DNA from: Cellulomonas chitinilytica
Lineage (GTDB): Bacteria; Actinomycetota; Actinomycetes; Actinomycetales; Cellulomonadaceae
Length of the DNA stretch: 64,000 nt
Assembly: GCF_016862675.1 (NCBI RefSeq)
Contig: NZ_BONK01000001.1
Span: forward strand, 1-64,000
Reading direction: 5' to 3'
Shown here: in pieces, positions 25,149 through 34,153 of the stretch
Numbering within the stretch: position 1 is the first letter of the stretch
Layout: the number at the start of each line of letters is the position of its first letter
The notes under the pieces: model-generated
Seen by the model: the letters and a program-made list of their open reading frames with translations, nothing else
What the model was told of the DNA's origin: nothing
The model's database searches: none
Position numbers and translations under genes: made by a program

Positions 25149-25404
25149 GGTTCCCCCTGATCGCGCACGCGGCGTGAACTGCGTTTTCCGAGCAAACCGC
25201 GACGCCATTCTCGAGTCAAGAGGCCAGGAAGGTCCGGTTGTCCCGGGGCGCTGCGATGTCCCCGAAGGGCACCTTGTGTGCCCGGAAGGACGGGTCGTTC
25301 GCGCTCGTCGACCCAGGGGGCGGCATGAGTGGGAACCGCTGGTCCCCGTCGTCGATCGCCAGGGCGAGCGGGGCCTCGTCGTTCGTCCTGCGCGCTCCCC
25401 CAAG
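25149..25404. other. intergenic stretch with an unexplained open frame
   Basis: This stretch lies upstream of the Cys-rich peptide gene and must hold its promoter. On the minus strand from about 25395 down to a TGA near 25215, one frame reads as plausible protein (EAPLALAIDDGDQRFPLM, then a stretch ending DNRTFLAS) but has no convincing start or ribosome-binding site apart from an internal ATG. It may be the tail of a decayed gene. No repeat or RNA fold was recognised. Confidence 0.35.
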
Positions 25405-25438
25405 ACGAAGGCCCGGACCATCAGGTCCGGGCCTTCGT
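25405..25438 (-). terminator. intrinsic terminator after tRNA-fMet
   Basis: ACGAAGGCCCGGACC and GGTCCGGGCCTTCGT form a perfect 15-bp stem with a 4-nt loop, 9 nt beyond the tRNA 3' end in the direction of transcription. The tract that follows is weak in T, as is usual in this GC range. Confidence 0.8.
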
Positions 25439-25446
25439 TCACTGTG

Positions 25447-25520
25447 TAGCGGGGGCAGGATTTGAACCTGCGACCTCTGGGTTATGAGCCCAGCGAGCTA
25501 CCGAGCTGCTCCACCCCGCG
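25447..25520 (-). tRNA. initiator tRNA-Met (CAT anticodon)
   Basis: The minus strand reads CGCGGGG (acceptor 5' side), a D-arm with AGCTCGGTAGCT, the anticodon arm CTGGG-CTCATAA-CCCAG, GGTTCAAATCC in the T-arm, and CCCCGCT-A at the 3' end. Initiator marks are present: position 1 (C) does not pair with position 72 (T), and three G:C pairs (GGG/CCC) sit next to the anticodon loop. CCA is not encoded. Length is 74 nt. Confidence 0.95.
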
Positions 25521-25587
25521 TCGGTGAGATAAACCTACCTCACCGACCCGGGGGGCCCAAATCCGATGGTCCGTGAGGACCGTCACG

Positions 25588-28542
25588 TCACGGTTCGGGG
25601 TTGAGCCGGGCCTCGGCCGCGATGGCCGCGTCGATGGCGGCGTCGAGGCTCTTCTGCGCCTGCCCGTACGCGGTGAAGTCGCCGGTCGCGAGCGCTGCCT
25701 GGCCGTCCTGGATGGCCTTGTTGGCGGCCTGCAGGGCTGCCTCGAGGTCGGCGCGCGCGGAGGCGTCCGTCCCGCCTCCGGTCTCCGGCGACGGCGTCGG
25801 TGAGGGTGACGCACCGGTGTCGGTTCCCGGCGCCGTCCCTGCGTCGCCCGCATCGGCCCCGGAGTCGCCGCCGAACACCTGGTCCAGGGCGCCGTCGAGC
25901 GTGTCCGCGAAGCCGATGTTGTCGCCGAACGCCACGAGCACCCGCTGCAGCAGCGGGAACGTCGTGCCGGACGCAGCCTGCACGTACACGGGCTGCACGT
26001 ACAGCAGCCCGCCGCCGACGGGCAGCGTCAGGAGGTTGCCGCGCACCACCTTCGAGTCGCCTCGCCCGAGGATGTTGAGCTCGTTGGAGACGACGGGGTC
26101 GGAGGTGAAGTTGTTGTTCACCTGGCCGGGTCCGGGCACGGTCGAGTCGCGTGGCAGCTCGAGCAGCCGCAGCTTGCCGTAGTCGGCCGACGGCTTGCCG
26201 GCCTCGTTGCCTGCCTCGGCGTCCACCGCGAGGTAGCCGGTGAGCACGTTGCGCGCCCCGGAGCCGTTCGGGATGAACGACGACATCAGCGAGAACCGCG
26301 CCGCGTCCTGGTCGGGCATCTTGAGGGTCAGGTAGTACGGCGGCTGCGGCACGGTGACGTTCGACTTCGTCGGGTCGGCCGGGTTGGCCCAGAAGTCGTT
26401 GCCCGAGAAGAACTGGCCGGGGTCGGTCACGTGGTACTGGCTGAGCAGGTTCCGCTGCACCTTGAACAGGTCCTCGGGGTAGCGGATGTGGCTCATGAGA
26501 GCACCGTCGATCGCGGACATCGGCTGCAGCGACGTCGGGAACACCTTCGACCAGGCCGTGAGCACCGGGTCGTCGGTGTCCCACGCGTACAGGTCGACGG
26601 AGCCGTCGTACGCGTCGACCGTGGCCTTCACCGAGTTGCGGATGTAGTTCACGTTCTTCGGCTGCAGCGCCTGGATCGTGGTCGACGTCTCCGTGATCGA
26701 GTCGGTCGTGGCCTCCTCGAGCGAGCGCAGCGCCGAGTACGGGTACTCGTCGCTCGTCGTGTAGCCGTCGATGATCCACTTCACGCGGCCGTCGACGACG
26801 GCCGGGTACACGCGGCCGTCGAGCGTCAGGTACGGCGCGACCTTCTGGACGCGCTCGCGCGGGTCACGGTCGTACAGGATCTGCGACGCGTCGGTCACGC
26901 GGTTGGAGAACAGGATCTGCTCGGACCCGAACTTCAGGGCGTACAGCAGCTGGTTCCACGGGTTGCCGATGCTGGGTCCCGCGGAGACCGTCTGGGTCGG
27001 GAACGTGGTGTTCACGGCGCCGCCGGACTTGTCGTCCGGGTAGTCGAGCTCCCAGGCCTTCGTCCCCTCGGGGGCGCCGACGATCGAGTACTGCGGGGCG
27101 CGCGGGCTGAAGTAGATCCGCGGCTCGTACTGGCCCATCTCGCCGGTCGACGGGATGCCGCCCTCCCAGAAGTTCGGCGCACCCCGCCCCGCGGTGGTGT
27201 TGCCGAACGCGGCGACGACGCCGAAGCCGTGCGTGTAGACGGTGCTGTCGTTCGTCCAGTTCCGCTGCTGCGCGTCCAGGCCGGACAGGTCCAGCTCGCG
27301 GACCGCGATGACGGTGTCGCGGCTCTCGCCGTTCACCTCGTACCGGTCCACGGAGAGCGTCTCGGGGAAGTGGTAGAACGCCCGGATCTGCTCGAGCTGC
27401 TTGAACGACGGGCTGACGATCTGCGGGTCGAGCAGCCGGATCGACGCGGTGGTGTCGGCGTCCTGCCGCAGCGCACCGGCCTCGGCGGTGACGTTCGCCT
27501 TGTACTCGCTCGTCTCGACGTTCTCGAGGTCGTACGCGGAGAGCGTCGCGTCGATGTTGCGCTTGATGTACTCGGCCTCGCGGTCCTGCTGGTTCGGCTG
27601 CACCTGGAACCGCTGGACGACGGCCGGGTAGATCCCGCCGACGGCGATCGCCGCGACGACCATGAGCCCGACGCCGATCGCGGGGAGCCGCCAGTTGCCG
27701 CGCACCGCGGTGAGGATGAACGTGACCGCGACGAAGATCGCGATGCCCGCGAGGATCGCCTTCGACGGGATGACGGCGTGCACGTCGGTGAACGACGCAC
27801 CCTCGAACTTGGCACCGGCCTTGGTGAGGATCGAGTAGCGGTCGAGCCAGTAGTTCGCGGCGATGAGGAGCATGAGCACGGCGCCGATGACGGCGAGGTG
27901 CACGCGCGCGGCGCGGGTCGTGCGCGGGGTGCTGCCCCGCTGACCGCCGATCCGCAGTCCGCCGTACAGGTACTGCGTCGCGAGGCCCGCGATGCCGGCC
28001 AGGACCGTGACGGCCATGAGGAACGACACGACGAACCGCAGCCCGGGCAGCGTGAACAGGTAGAAGCCGAGGTCGATGCCGTACTGCGGGTCGGTCTTGC
28101 CGACCTTCCCGCCGTGCATCCACAACTGGACCGTCTGCCACTGCTGTGACGCCGCCGCTCCGGCGAAGAGCCCGAGGACGGCCGGCCCGACGATCATCAC
28201 GAGCCGGCGCAGCGGCTCGATGGCCTCGCGGTACTGGTCGAGATTCTGCTGCTCCTGCGTGGACGGCGCGTACACAGGCCGCGACCGGTACCCCCAGCTG
28301 AGGCTCGCGGCGACGGCGCCGGCCATCAGCAGGAAGCCGAGCACGAACAGGATCGCGCGGGTGCCCCACTCGGTGCGCAGCACCTGCAGGAAGCCGAGCT
28401 GGTCGTACCAGAGGACCTCGGTCCAGACCTGCGCGAGCACGAGCACGAGCACGACGAGCACGCCGAGGACGACGAGGGTGGGCACGAGCGCCCCGCGCCG
28501 CCGACGTGTCGGTCGGGGACGGGGCGGGCTGGCGAAGGTCAC
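25588..28542 (-). CDS. UPF0182 family membrane protein
   Basis: Protein of 984 aa, the usual size of the family. Seven or more membrane helices fill the first about 330 residues (LVPTLVVLGVLVVLVLVLAQV; RAILFVLGFLLMAGAVAASL; VAVTFILTAVR). A large outer domain follows, with conserved runs such as EAEYIKRNIDATLSAYDLE, NYIRNSVKATVDAYDG and YHVTDPGQFFSGNDFW, and a Gly/Ser/Thr/Asp linker leads to a helical C-terminus (ADLEAALQAANKAIQDGQAAL). Function is unknown; it is widespread and single-copy in actinobacteria. GTG 28542 is chosen because the codons before it are Arg-rich, and GAGGA lies about 10 nt upstream. Confidence 0.9.
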   Translation of the reverse strand: MTFASPPRPRPTRRRRGALVPTLVVLGVLVVLVLVLAQVWTEVLWYDQLGFLQVLRTEWGTRAILFVLGFLLMAGAVAASLSWGYRSRPVYAPSTQEQQNLDQYREAIEPLRRLVMIVGPAVLGLFAGAAASQQWQTVQLWMHGGKVGKTDPQYGIDLGFYLFTLPGLRFVVSFLMAVTVLAGIAGLATQYLYGGLRIGGQRGSTPRTTRAARVHLAVIGAVLMLLIAANYWLDRYSILTKAGAKFEGASFTDVHAVIPSKAILAGIAIFVAVTFILTAVRGNWRLPAIGVGLMVVAAIAVGGIYPAVVQRFQVQPNQQDREAEYIKRNIDATLSAYDLENVETSEYKANVTAEAGALRQDADTTASIRLLDPQIVSPSFKQLEQIRAFYHFPETLSVDRYEVNGESRDTVIAVRELDLSGLDAQQRNWTNDSTVYTHGFGVVAAFGNTTAGRGAPNFWEGGIPSTGEMGQYEPRIYFSPRAPQYSIVGAPEGTKAWELDYPDDKSGGAVNTTFPTQTVSAGPSIGNPWNQLLYALKFGSEQILFSNRVTDASQILYDRDPRERVQKVAPYLTLDGRVYPAVVDGRVKWIIDGYTTSDEYPYSALRSLEEATTDSITETSTTIQALQPKNVNYIRNSVKATVDAYDGSVDLYAWDTDDPVLTAWSKVFPTSLQPMSAIDGALMSHIRYPEDLFKVQRNLLSQYHVTDPGQFFSGNDFWANPADPTKSNVTVPQPPYYLTLKMPDQDAARFSLMSSFIPNGSGARNVLTGYLAVDAEAGNEAGKPSADYGKLRLLELPRDSTVPGPGQVNNNFTSDPVVSNELNILGRGDSKVVRGNLLTLPVGGGLLYVQPVYVQAASGTTFPLLQRVLVAFGDNIGFADTLDGALDQVFGGDSGADAGDAGTAPGTDTGASPSPTPSPETGGGTDASARADLEAALQAANKAIQDGQAALATGDFTAYGQAQKSLDAAIDAAIAAEARLNPEP

Positions 28543-28712
28543 GGTGCTGCGGTCCTCGTCGTCGACGGTGATGGAGACGGAGATGGCGGCGCGACCGGCA
28601 CGACCGGCGCGTCGAGCGGCCCGGCGCGCAGCGGTCTGCGGGCATCGGTCTGCACGCAGCGTGAACGAGCCGGGCGCGACCCAGGTTCCCACACGGGTGC
28701 GACGATGAGCGC

Positions 28713-29258
28713 GTGACAGACGAGGAAGCCGCACGCACCGCGCTCGCCGACGCGGTCAAGGAGATCGAGCACCACGTGGCCGCCGCCGGCTGGGACGGAC
28801 CCGTCCGGGTGTTCGCGCTGGTCCGCACGCAGCACGCGCTCCAGGCCGAGCCCGGTCTGGCGTCCCAGCTGACGCCCGAGGTCCTCGCGGCGGCGACCGG
28901 ATCCGCGTGGCACCTGACGTCCGTGGAGCAGGAGGAGCTGCCCGCCGCGCCGGACCTCGAGTCGCTGCTCGCCGGGCTGTCGTGGCCCGACTCCGTCGAC
29001 GGCATGGCGGTCACCGTCGAGCGGGTCGTGCTGCCGCCCGCCGCCGAGGCGGACATGCCCGACGACCCCGACGCGGCGCTCGCGTTCCTGCTGGCGCACC
29101 CGGACCGCGAGGACGTCCGGCTCGCCGTCGGTGCCCTGCGTGACGGCCCGTCGTGGTGCGCGGTGCGGGCGCGCGCGCACGACGAGGACGACCAGGTGGG
29201 TCAGGGCCCCGACCTGGTGCCCGGGCTCGTCGCGGCGGTCCGCTCGACGTTCGTCTGA
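28713..29258 (+). CDS. PPA1309 family protein
   Basis: Cytoplasmic protein of 181 aa matching the actinobacterial PPA1309 family: ADAVKEIEHHVAAAGWDGPVRVFALV at the start, VEQEELPAAPDLESLLAGLSWPD in the middle, and LAHPDREDVRLAVGALRDG then DLVPGLVAAVRSTFV at the end. No catalytic motif is seen. The family commonly sits beside UPF0182, as here, where the two are divergent with 170 bp between starts. GTG 28713 is the start. Function unknown. Confidence 0.8.
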   Translation: MTDEEAARTALADAVKEIEHHVAAAGWDGPVRVFALVRTQHALQAEPGLASQLTPEVLAAATGSAWHLTSVEQEELPAAPDLESLLAGLSWPDSVDGMAVTVERVVLPPAAEADMPDDPDAALAFLLAHPDREDVRLAVGALRDGPSWCAVRARAHDEDDQVGQGPDLVPGLVAAVRSTFV

Positions 29259-29262
29259 GGCG

Positions 29263-30387
29263 TCAGCCGGCGGACGACGTGCAGGTCGGCAGCGACCCCG
29301 CTGTCCCGGCGCCGATCGCGGTCATCGCCTCACGTGCGTCGTGCAGCGTCGAGATCTTCACGACGTGCAGCCCGTCCGGGACGTGCCCGACGACCTCGTC
29401 GCAGTTCGACGCGGGCGCGAGGAACCACGTCGCGCCGTCGCGTCGTGCGCCCGCGAGCTTCTGCCGGATGCCGCCGATCGGGCCGACGTCGCCCGTGACG
29501 TCCATGGTCCCGGTGCCGGCGATGTCGACGCCGTCCGCCTCGTCCTCGGGCGTCATCTTGTCGATGATCCCGAGCGCGAACATCGTGCCCGCGCTGGGCC
29601 CGCCGATGTCGTCGATGCTGATCTTCACGTCGACCGGCATGTCGAACGTCGGGTCGATGTAGACGCCGATCTGCGCGCCGCCGTCGTCCTTCGTCCCGGT
29701 GACGATCGGCAGGTCGATGGTCTGGCCGTGCCGCGTGACGGTGAGCGTGATGGTGTCGCCCGCGGTGACGGCGTCGAGGTCGTCGATGAGGCTCTGGTAG
29801 TCGGGCACGGGCGTGCCGTTCAGCGCGACGATGACGTCGCCCTCCTCGACCTTGCCCGCCGCGTCCGTCCCCTCGACGGCACCCGCGACGACCAGGGTGG
29901 CCGGCACGTCGTACCCCAGCTCGGTGAGGGCGGCGACGCTCGCGTTCTCCTGCGAGGACACCATCTCGGCCTGGTTCGACTCGTCGATCTGCTCCTGGGA
30001 GACGTCCGGCGGGTAGAGCTCCTCGACGGGCCGGACGACGGACGTCGGCGACAGCCACCCCTGCAGCGCGCCGAGGATCGTCGACGGGAAGCCGGGTCCG
30101 CCCGTGCCGGAGACGGTCGTCAGGCGCAGCTCCCCCGTCGAGTCGTACGTCTTGGCACCCGAGATCTGGATGAGCGGTGTGCCGTCGTGCTCGCCGAGCA
30201 CGTCGCGCGTGGGGCCGGGGCTGTTGACCGCGTACGGCGTCGGCAGGACCACGAGGAGCGCCAGGAGCACCGCCGTGCCGAGCATCCCCACGGACAGCAT
30301 CAGCGAGCGCGGACTGACCCGCTCGGGCTCGTACGGCGGGACGTCGAACGGGTCGGATTCGTCGAGCACCCCCCGATCATCCCCCAC
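29263..30387 (-). CDS. PDZ/Lon-type membrane serine protease (YlbL-like)
   Basis: Protein of 374 aa with one membrane anchor (LMLSVGMLGTAVLLALLVVLP, about 29-49), a PDZ domain (about 170-240, KVEEGDVIVALNGTPV) and a C-terminal Lon-type protease domain. The catalytic Ser is in DIGGPSAGTMFALG and the Lys in GGIRQKLAGARRDGA, forming the Ser-Lys dyad. Relatives in Bacillus and actinobacteria act in quality control at the membrane. The stop at 29263 is 4 bp from the convergent PPA1309 gene. Start is uncertain: GTG 30387 is listed, and GTG 30369 is a good alternative with a GGGGG run about 9 nt upstream. Confidence 0.88.
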   Translation of the reverse strand: MGDDRGVLDESDPFDVPPYEPERVSPRSLMLSVGMLGTAVLLALLVVLPTPYAVNSPGPTRDVLGEHDGTPLIQISGAKTYDSTGELRLTTVSGTGGPGFPSTILGALQGWLSPTSVVRPVEELYPPDVSQEQIDESNQAEMVSSQENASVAALTELGYDVPATLVVAGAVEGTDAAGKVEEGDVIVALNGTPVPDYQSLIDDLDAVTAGDTITLTVTRHGQTIDLPIVTGTKDDGGAQIGVYIDPTFDMPVDVKISIDDIGGPSAGTMFALGIIDKMTPEDEADGVDIAGTGTMDVTGDVGPIGGIRQKLAGARRDGATWFLAPASNCDEVVGHVPDGLHVVKISTLHDAREAMTAIGAGTAGSLPTCTSSAG

Positions 30388-30414
30388 TGCCCTGGCACCT
30401 CGTGCCGCGCGGGG

Positions 30415-31476
30415 TCAGCGGCGTCGTCGCGCGCGGGCCTGCCGCCACACCGCCGCGGTGCCGATGACCGCGACCGCGGCGCCCGCCGCACCGAGCGCCG
30501 CCGCGTCCCGCGTCCCCAGCCGGCGGCCCGCGACAGCGATCCGACCCTGGACGCCCTCCAGCAGCACGTCGAGACACGCGGCGCTGGACCAGTTGGCCTC
30601 CCAGCCGGCGGCCCGGAGCCGGTCGGCGGCCACGGTCCACGGGTAGACGACGAACGCGAGCTCGGCGGCGGGTGCGGGCAGCACCCCGACCCGGTGCAGC
30701 CGTTCCGCGGTGCCGAACGCGGTGGTCGCGGCCAGCTCGACCCGGCGCATGCCTGCCGCAGCCTCGACCTGGGCGGGGTCCAGCACGTCGACCGCGCCGA
30801 CGGTCAGCGCACCGGTAAGACCGCGCTCCACCGCGAACCACGCGGCGGACGCGAGGTCGTCGACGTGCACGAACTGCCACTGCCGGGTCGCGCCGCGCAC
30901 GGTGAGCAGGCGCGGGGCCTCGAAGTGGCGCGTGACGAACGTGTCCACGCCGGCCCCGACGATCGCCGCCGGGCGCAGCACCGTCAGCAGCGGGGTGCGC
31001 CGCCGCCCCGACCGCGCGACGACGGCCTCGACCGCGAGCAGGTCGCCGACGAGCCCGTCCTGCTGGTCGTCGGCGACCTGCTGGACCGGGTCGCCGTCCC
31101 GCACGACGGGGCGGTCGGGCCACGCGCCGTGCACGACGGCGGACGTGACCACGACGACGTGCCGGACCTTCGCCGCACGGGCGGCGGCGAGCGTGCGCTG
31201 CGTGTGCGCGACGAGCTCCGCCTGCCGGTCCCGGGCGGGCCGCCCGGCGAGCGACCCGACGTCGCCGGGGTGCGCGACCAGCACCACCACGTCGGTCCCG
31301 GCGAGCGCCGACTGCGGCTCGACGGCGGGCACCTCGTCGAGCGTGCGGACCTCCCCGGACCGGTCCGACCAGGCCGACGCCACCGCGGCGGCGACGGGCC
31401 CCCGGCCGACGACGAGCACGACGTCGCCGTCGACGACGACCTCCGTGCGCCCTGAGCGAACCTGTCCGACCACCAT
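30415..31476 (-). CDS. NAD-dependent epimerase/dehydratase-like (extended SDR) protein
   Basis: Protein of 353 aa with a Rossmann fold: VVLVVGRGPVAAAVASAW replaces the usual GxxGxxG with a divergent glycine motif. VRHVVVVTSAVVHG is strand five, HVDDLASAAWFAVERG is the typical SDR-e segment, and a C-terminal hydrophobic/basic end (AALGAAGAAVAVIGTAAVWRQARA) may touch the membrane. The usual YxxxK is not clear (QQDGLVGDLL occupies that area), so activity is uncertain and it may only bind nucleotide. ATG 31476 has AGGAACGGAG upstream. Divergent from the metalloprotease gene at 31542. Confidence 0.75.
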   Translation of the reverse strand: MVVGQVRSGRTEVVVDGDVVLVVGRGPVAAAVASAWSDRSGEVRTLDEVPAVEPQSALAGTDVVVLVAHPGDVGSLAGRPARDRQAELVAHTQRTLAAARAAKVRHVVVVTSAVVHGAWPDRPVVRDGDPVQQVADDQQDGLVGDLLAVEAVVARSGRRRTPLLTVLRPAAIVGAGVDTFVTRHFEAPRLLTVRGATRQWQFVHVDDLASAAWFAVERGLTGALTVGAVDVLDPAQVEAAAGMRRVELAATTAFGTAERLHRVGVLPAPAAELAFVVYPWTVAADRLRAAGWEANWSSAACLDVLLEGVQGRIAVAGRRLGTRDAAALGAAGAAVAVIGTAAVWRQARARRRR

Positions 31477-31541
31477 GCTCCGTTCCTGGGCTGCGCGGTT
31501 ACCGTGGTCGCAGCCGGACCCCATCGTCGCAGGAGGTTTCC

Positions 31542-32966
31542 GTGAGCTCCGACAACCCCGCCACGCCGGACCCCGGCGGGTCGGACGTCCCCGCCTGGGA
31601 GCAGATGCTGCGGGCGGTGCTCGGCGAGGGCGCACAGGACGCCATCCGCGAGCTCCAGGCCCGCGGGATCGACCCGGCCGCCATGGCCGAGGCCTCCGGC
31701 CTGCCCTCCGACCCGGCAGCGCTCGAGCAGGTGTTCTCGCAGGTGCAGAAGATGCTCGCGCTCTCGGGCGACCAGCCGGTGAACTGGCAGATGGCGCACG
31801 ACCTGGCCCGCCAGCAGGCCGCGGCCGGCGGCGACCCGTCGCTGTCCGCGGAGCAGGTGCGCCAGGTCCGCGACGCGTTCGCCGTCGCCGAGCTGTGGCT
31901 CGACGCGGTGACCGACCTGCCGCCCGCCGCGGTCACGTCCAGCGCGTGGAGCCGTGCCGAGTGGGTGGAGGCGACGCTGCCGACGTGGCGCACGCTCACC
32001 GAGCCGATCGCGACGTCCCTGTCGGCCGCCCTCGTCGGCGCCCTCGGCTCGAGCCTGCCCACGGACACCCCGGCCCTGCCCGGCGGCATCGACGCGACCC
32101 AGCTGCTGCGCCGGCTCGGCTCGGCGGTGTTCGGCATGCAGGTCGGGCAGGGCGCCGGCACGCTCGCGCGCGAGGTCTTCGGCACGACCGACGTCGGGCT
32201 GCCGCTCGTCGCGACCCCGGCCCCGGCGCTGGTCCCGGCCAACGTCGACGCGTTCGCCGAGGGGCTCGACGCCCCCGCCGACGAGGTCCGCCTCTTCCTC
32301 GCCCTGCGCGAGTCCGCCGCGACGCGGCTGTTCACGCACGTCCCGTGGCTGCGCGCGCACCTGTTCGGGACGGTCGAGACGTACGCCCGCGGCATCTCGA
32401 TCGACGCCGACCAGCTCGAGGAGGCCGTCCGCTCGGTCGACCCGACGGACGCCGCCGCGCTGCAGGCCGCCCTGTCGAGCGGCGTGTTCGCCCCGCACAC
32501 GACCCCCGAGCAGAAGGCGGCCCTCGAACGGCTCGAGACCGCGCTGGCGCTCGTCGAGGGCTGGGTCGACGAGGTCACCGCCGCCGCCGCCCTGCCGCAC
32601 CTGCCCCACGCGGTCGCGCTGCGCGAGATGGTGCGTCGCCGCCGCGCCGCGGGCGGACCCGCCGAGCAGACGTTCGCCAGCCTCGTCGGGCTCGAGCTGC
32701 GACCCCGCCGCCTGCGCGACGCCGCAGCCCTGTGGGCGCAGATCACCCGCGACTCCGGCCCGGAGGCCCGCGACGCCGTCTGGGCGCACCCCGACCTGCT
32801 CCCCGGCAAGGAGGACCTCGACGACCCCACGGGCTACGCGGCCCGCAGGGCCGCCGCGGTCGACGAGACGGCCGACGTGGACCGGGCGCTCGCCGAGATC
32901 TTCGGCGAGGACCCGGGCACGGGCGGGCCGGGCACGGACGGGTCGGGTTCCAGCAAGGGCGACTGA
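31542..32966 (+). CDS. DUF2342/TIGR03624 zincin-like metalloprotease
   Basis: Protein of 474 aa of the actinobacterial family often called zinc-dependent metalloprotease or coenzyme-F420-associated hydrolase. Family runs are VNWQMAHDLARQQAAAGG, RQVRDAFAVAELWLD, FLALRESAATRLFTHVPWLRAHLF and VALREMVRRRRAAGGPAEQTFASLVGLELRPRRLRDAAALW. In relatives the RE-A-A-H segment has a His where this protein has RESAATR, so the proposed metal site may be altered here. The tail is Gly/Ser/Asp-rich. GTG 31542 follows AGGAGG with correct spacing. No partner evident. Confidence 0.82.
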   Translation: MSSDNPATPDPGGSDVPAWEQMLRAVLGEGAQDAIRELQARGIDPAAMAEASGLPSDPAALEQVFSQVQKMLALSGDQPVNWQMAHDLARQQAAAGGDPSLSAEQVRQVRDAFAVAELWLDAVTDLPPAAVTSSAWSRAEWVEATLPTWRTLTEPIATSLSAALVGALGSSLPTDTPALPGGIDATQLLRRLGSAVFGMQVGQGAGTLAREVFGTTDVGLPLVATPAPALVPANVDAFAEGLDAPADEVRLFLALRESAATRLFTHVPWLRAHLFGTVETYARGISIDADQLEEAVRSVDPTDAAALQAALSSGVFAPHTTPEQKAALERLETALALVEGWVDEVTAAAALPHLPHAVALREMVRRRRAAGGPAEQTFASLVGLELRPRRLRDAAALWAQITRDSGPEARDAVWAHPDLLPGKEDLDDPTGYAARRAAAVDETADVDRALAEIFGEDPGTGGPGTDGSGSSKGD

Positions 32967-32978
32967 GCGACGGCGGCG

Positions 32979-33650
32979 TCAGCGGCCCGCGTCGACCTGC
33001 CCCACCACGTCGACGGCCCCTGCACCCTCGTCTCCGAGGACGTCGTCGAGCTCCCCGACGACGTCGTCGAACACGTCCCCGTCGTCGTCCCCGGGCGCTT
33101 CCGCCGGTGCCCCGCCCTCTCCCCCGCGGCCGGCCGCCGGCTCACCCGCGAACGCGTACCCCTCGAGGAACCCGCGGGCACGCTGCGTGCGCGGGTAGCC
33201 CTCGAGCTCGGCCCAGAAGTCCGGCCCGTGACCCGCGTGCAGCAGGTGGTTCAGCTCGTGCAGGAGGACGTAGTCGAGCACCCACCGGGGCATCCCGCGC
33301 ACCCGGTCGGAGATGCGGATGGTCCCGTCCGTCGGTGTGCACGACCCCCAGCGCCGCCCCTGGTTCGTCGACCACGTGACGCTCGTCGGCACCGCACGTC
33401 CGCCGAGGTACCGCCCCGACAGCTCGGTGGCGCGGGACGCGAGCTCGGTGTCCGACGGGCGACGCCGCCGTTCCTGCGCGGCGAGCCGCGCGAGCATCCG
33501 GCGGACCCACTCGCGCTCCTGGGCGTGCGTGAACCGGGCCGGGATCGCGACGATCGTGCGCTCGCCCTCGCGCCAGGCCGTGACCGTGCGCACGCGCTTG
33601 CGCGACCGGCGGACCTCGACCTGGGACAGGTCGTGCGTGGGCGGCTGCAC
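32979..33650 (-). CDS. YgjP/SprT-like M48-type metallopeptidase
   Basis: Protein of 223 aa. The YgjP core spans about 15-165 with the zinc motif HELNH at about 132-136 in LLHELNHLLHAGHGPDFW. The upstream TSVTWSTNQGRRWGSCTPTDGTI run is characteristic of the family (R-W-G-S-C). A 45-residue Asp/Gly/Glu-rich tail follows. The family cleaves or remodels unknown proteins. The start is GTG 33650; TAGCGT lies 7-13 nt upstream, so it may be leaderless. Convergent with the DUF2342 gene, with only 12 bp between. Confidence 0.85.
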   Translation of the reverse strand: MQPPTHDLSQVEVRRSRKRVRTVTAWREGERTIVAIPARFTHAQEREWVRRMLARLAAQERRRRPSDTELASRATELSGRYLGGRAVPTSVTWSTNQGRRWGSCTPTDGTIRISDRVRGMPRWVLDYVLLHELNHLLHAGHGPDFWAELEGYPRTQRARGFLEGYAFAGEPAAGRGGEGGAPAEAPGDDDGDVFDDVVGELDDVLGDEGAGAVDVVGQVDAGR

Positions 33651-33845
33651 AGGTGCACGCTAGCGCCAGGCACCCACGCGCACGCGCTTCACCCGAGGGA
33701 CGCGCGGCGCGCCGCCGCGTGATCACGCGTCCGGCGGACCCTGCGCCACTACTGTGGACGTCGCGCGGGCGCGTCGGTGACGACCATGCCCGGCCGCCGG
33801 CCGGCGGTTGTCCCGGACCGGTGCACGACACCGAGGGAGGGCACC

Positions 33846-34004
33846 ATGGCCGAGACGTACGCGGGTGAGTTCTACTGCGTGAAGTGCAAGGAGAAGCGCG
33901 AGGCGGAGGGCGAGGTCGTCGTCTCCGAGTCCGGGCGGCGCATGGCGAAGGCCACGTGTCCGGTCTGCGGCACCAAGCTCAACCGCATCCTCGGCAAGGC
34001 CTGA
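33846..34004 (+). CDS. DUF5679 zinc-ribbon small protein
   Basis: Protein of 52 aa with two knuckles, FYCVKCKEK and ATCPVCGTK (C-x2-C each), forming a zinc ribbon. Basic residues (KGEKRE, KLNRILGKA) suggest RNA or DNA contact. The short length and the strand order fit the DUF5679 family of actinobacteria. The ribosome-binding site GAGGGAGGG ends 4 nt before ATG 33846. A perfect palindromic terminator follows 22 bp after its stop, so it is a single-gene transcript. Confidence 0.85.
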   Translation: MAETYAGEFYCVKCKEKREAEGEVVVSESGRRMAKATCPVCGTKLNRILGKA

Positions 34005-34025
34005 GCACCACCGCAGCTCGTCGTC

Positions 34026-34065
34026 CCTCAGGGGGCACCGTCGTCGACGACGGTGCCCCCTGAGG
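34026..34065. terminator. 40-bp perfect palindrome after the DUF5679 gene
   Basis: The two 20-nt halves (CCTCAGGGGGCACC... and its exact complement) pair end to end, giving a 40-bp palindrome with no unpaired loop in the DNA. In RNA it would fold as an 18-bp hairpin with a minimal loop, a strong factor-independent terminator. It is symmetrical and works in either direction. Confidence 0.85.
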
Positions 34066-34153
34066 CGTCTCCCCGCATGTCCCACTCCTGTGGACATCCC
34101 GACGCACGGTCCGCGCCGCGCTGGCACAGTGGCGCGGACATCGAGGAGGGTGC

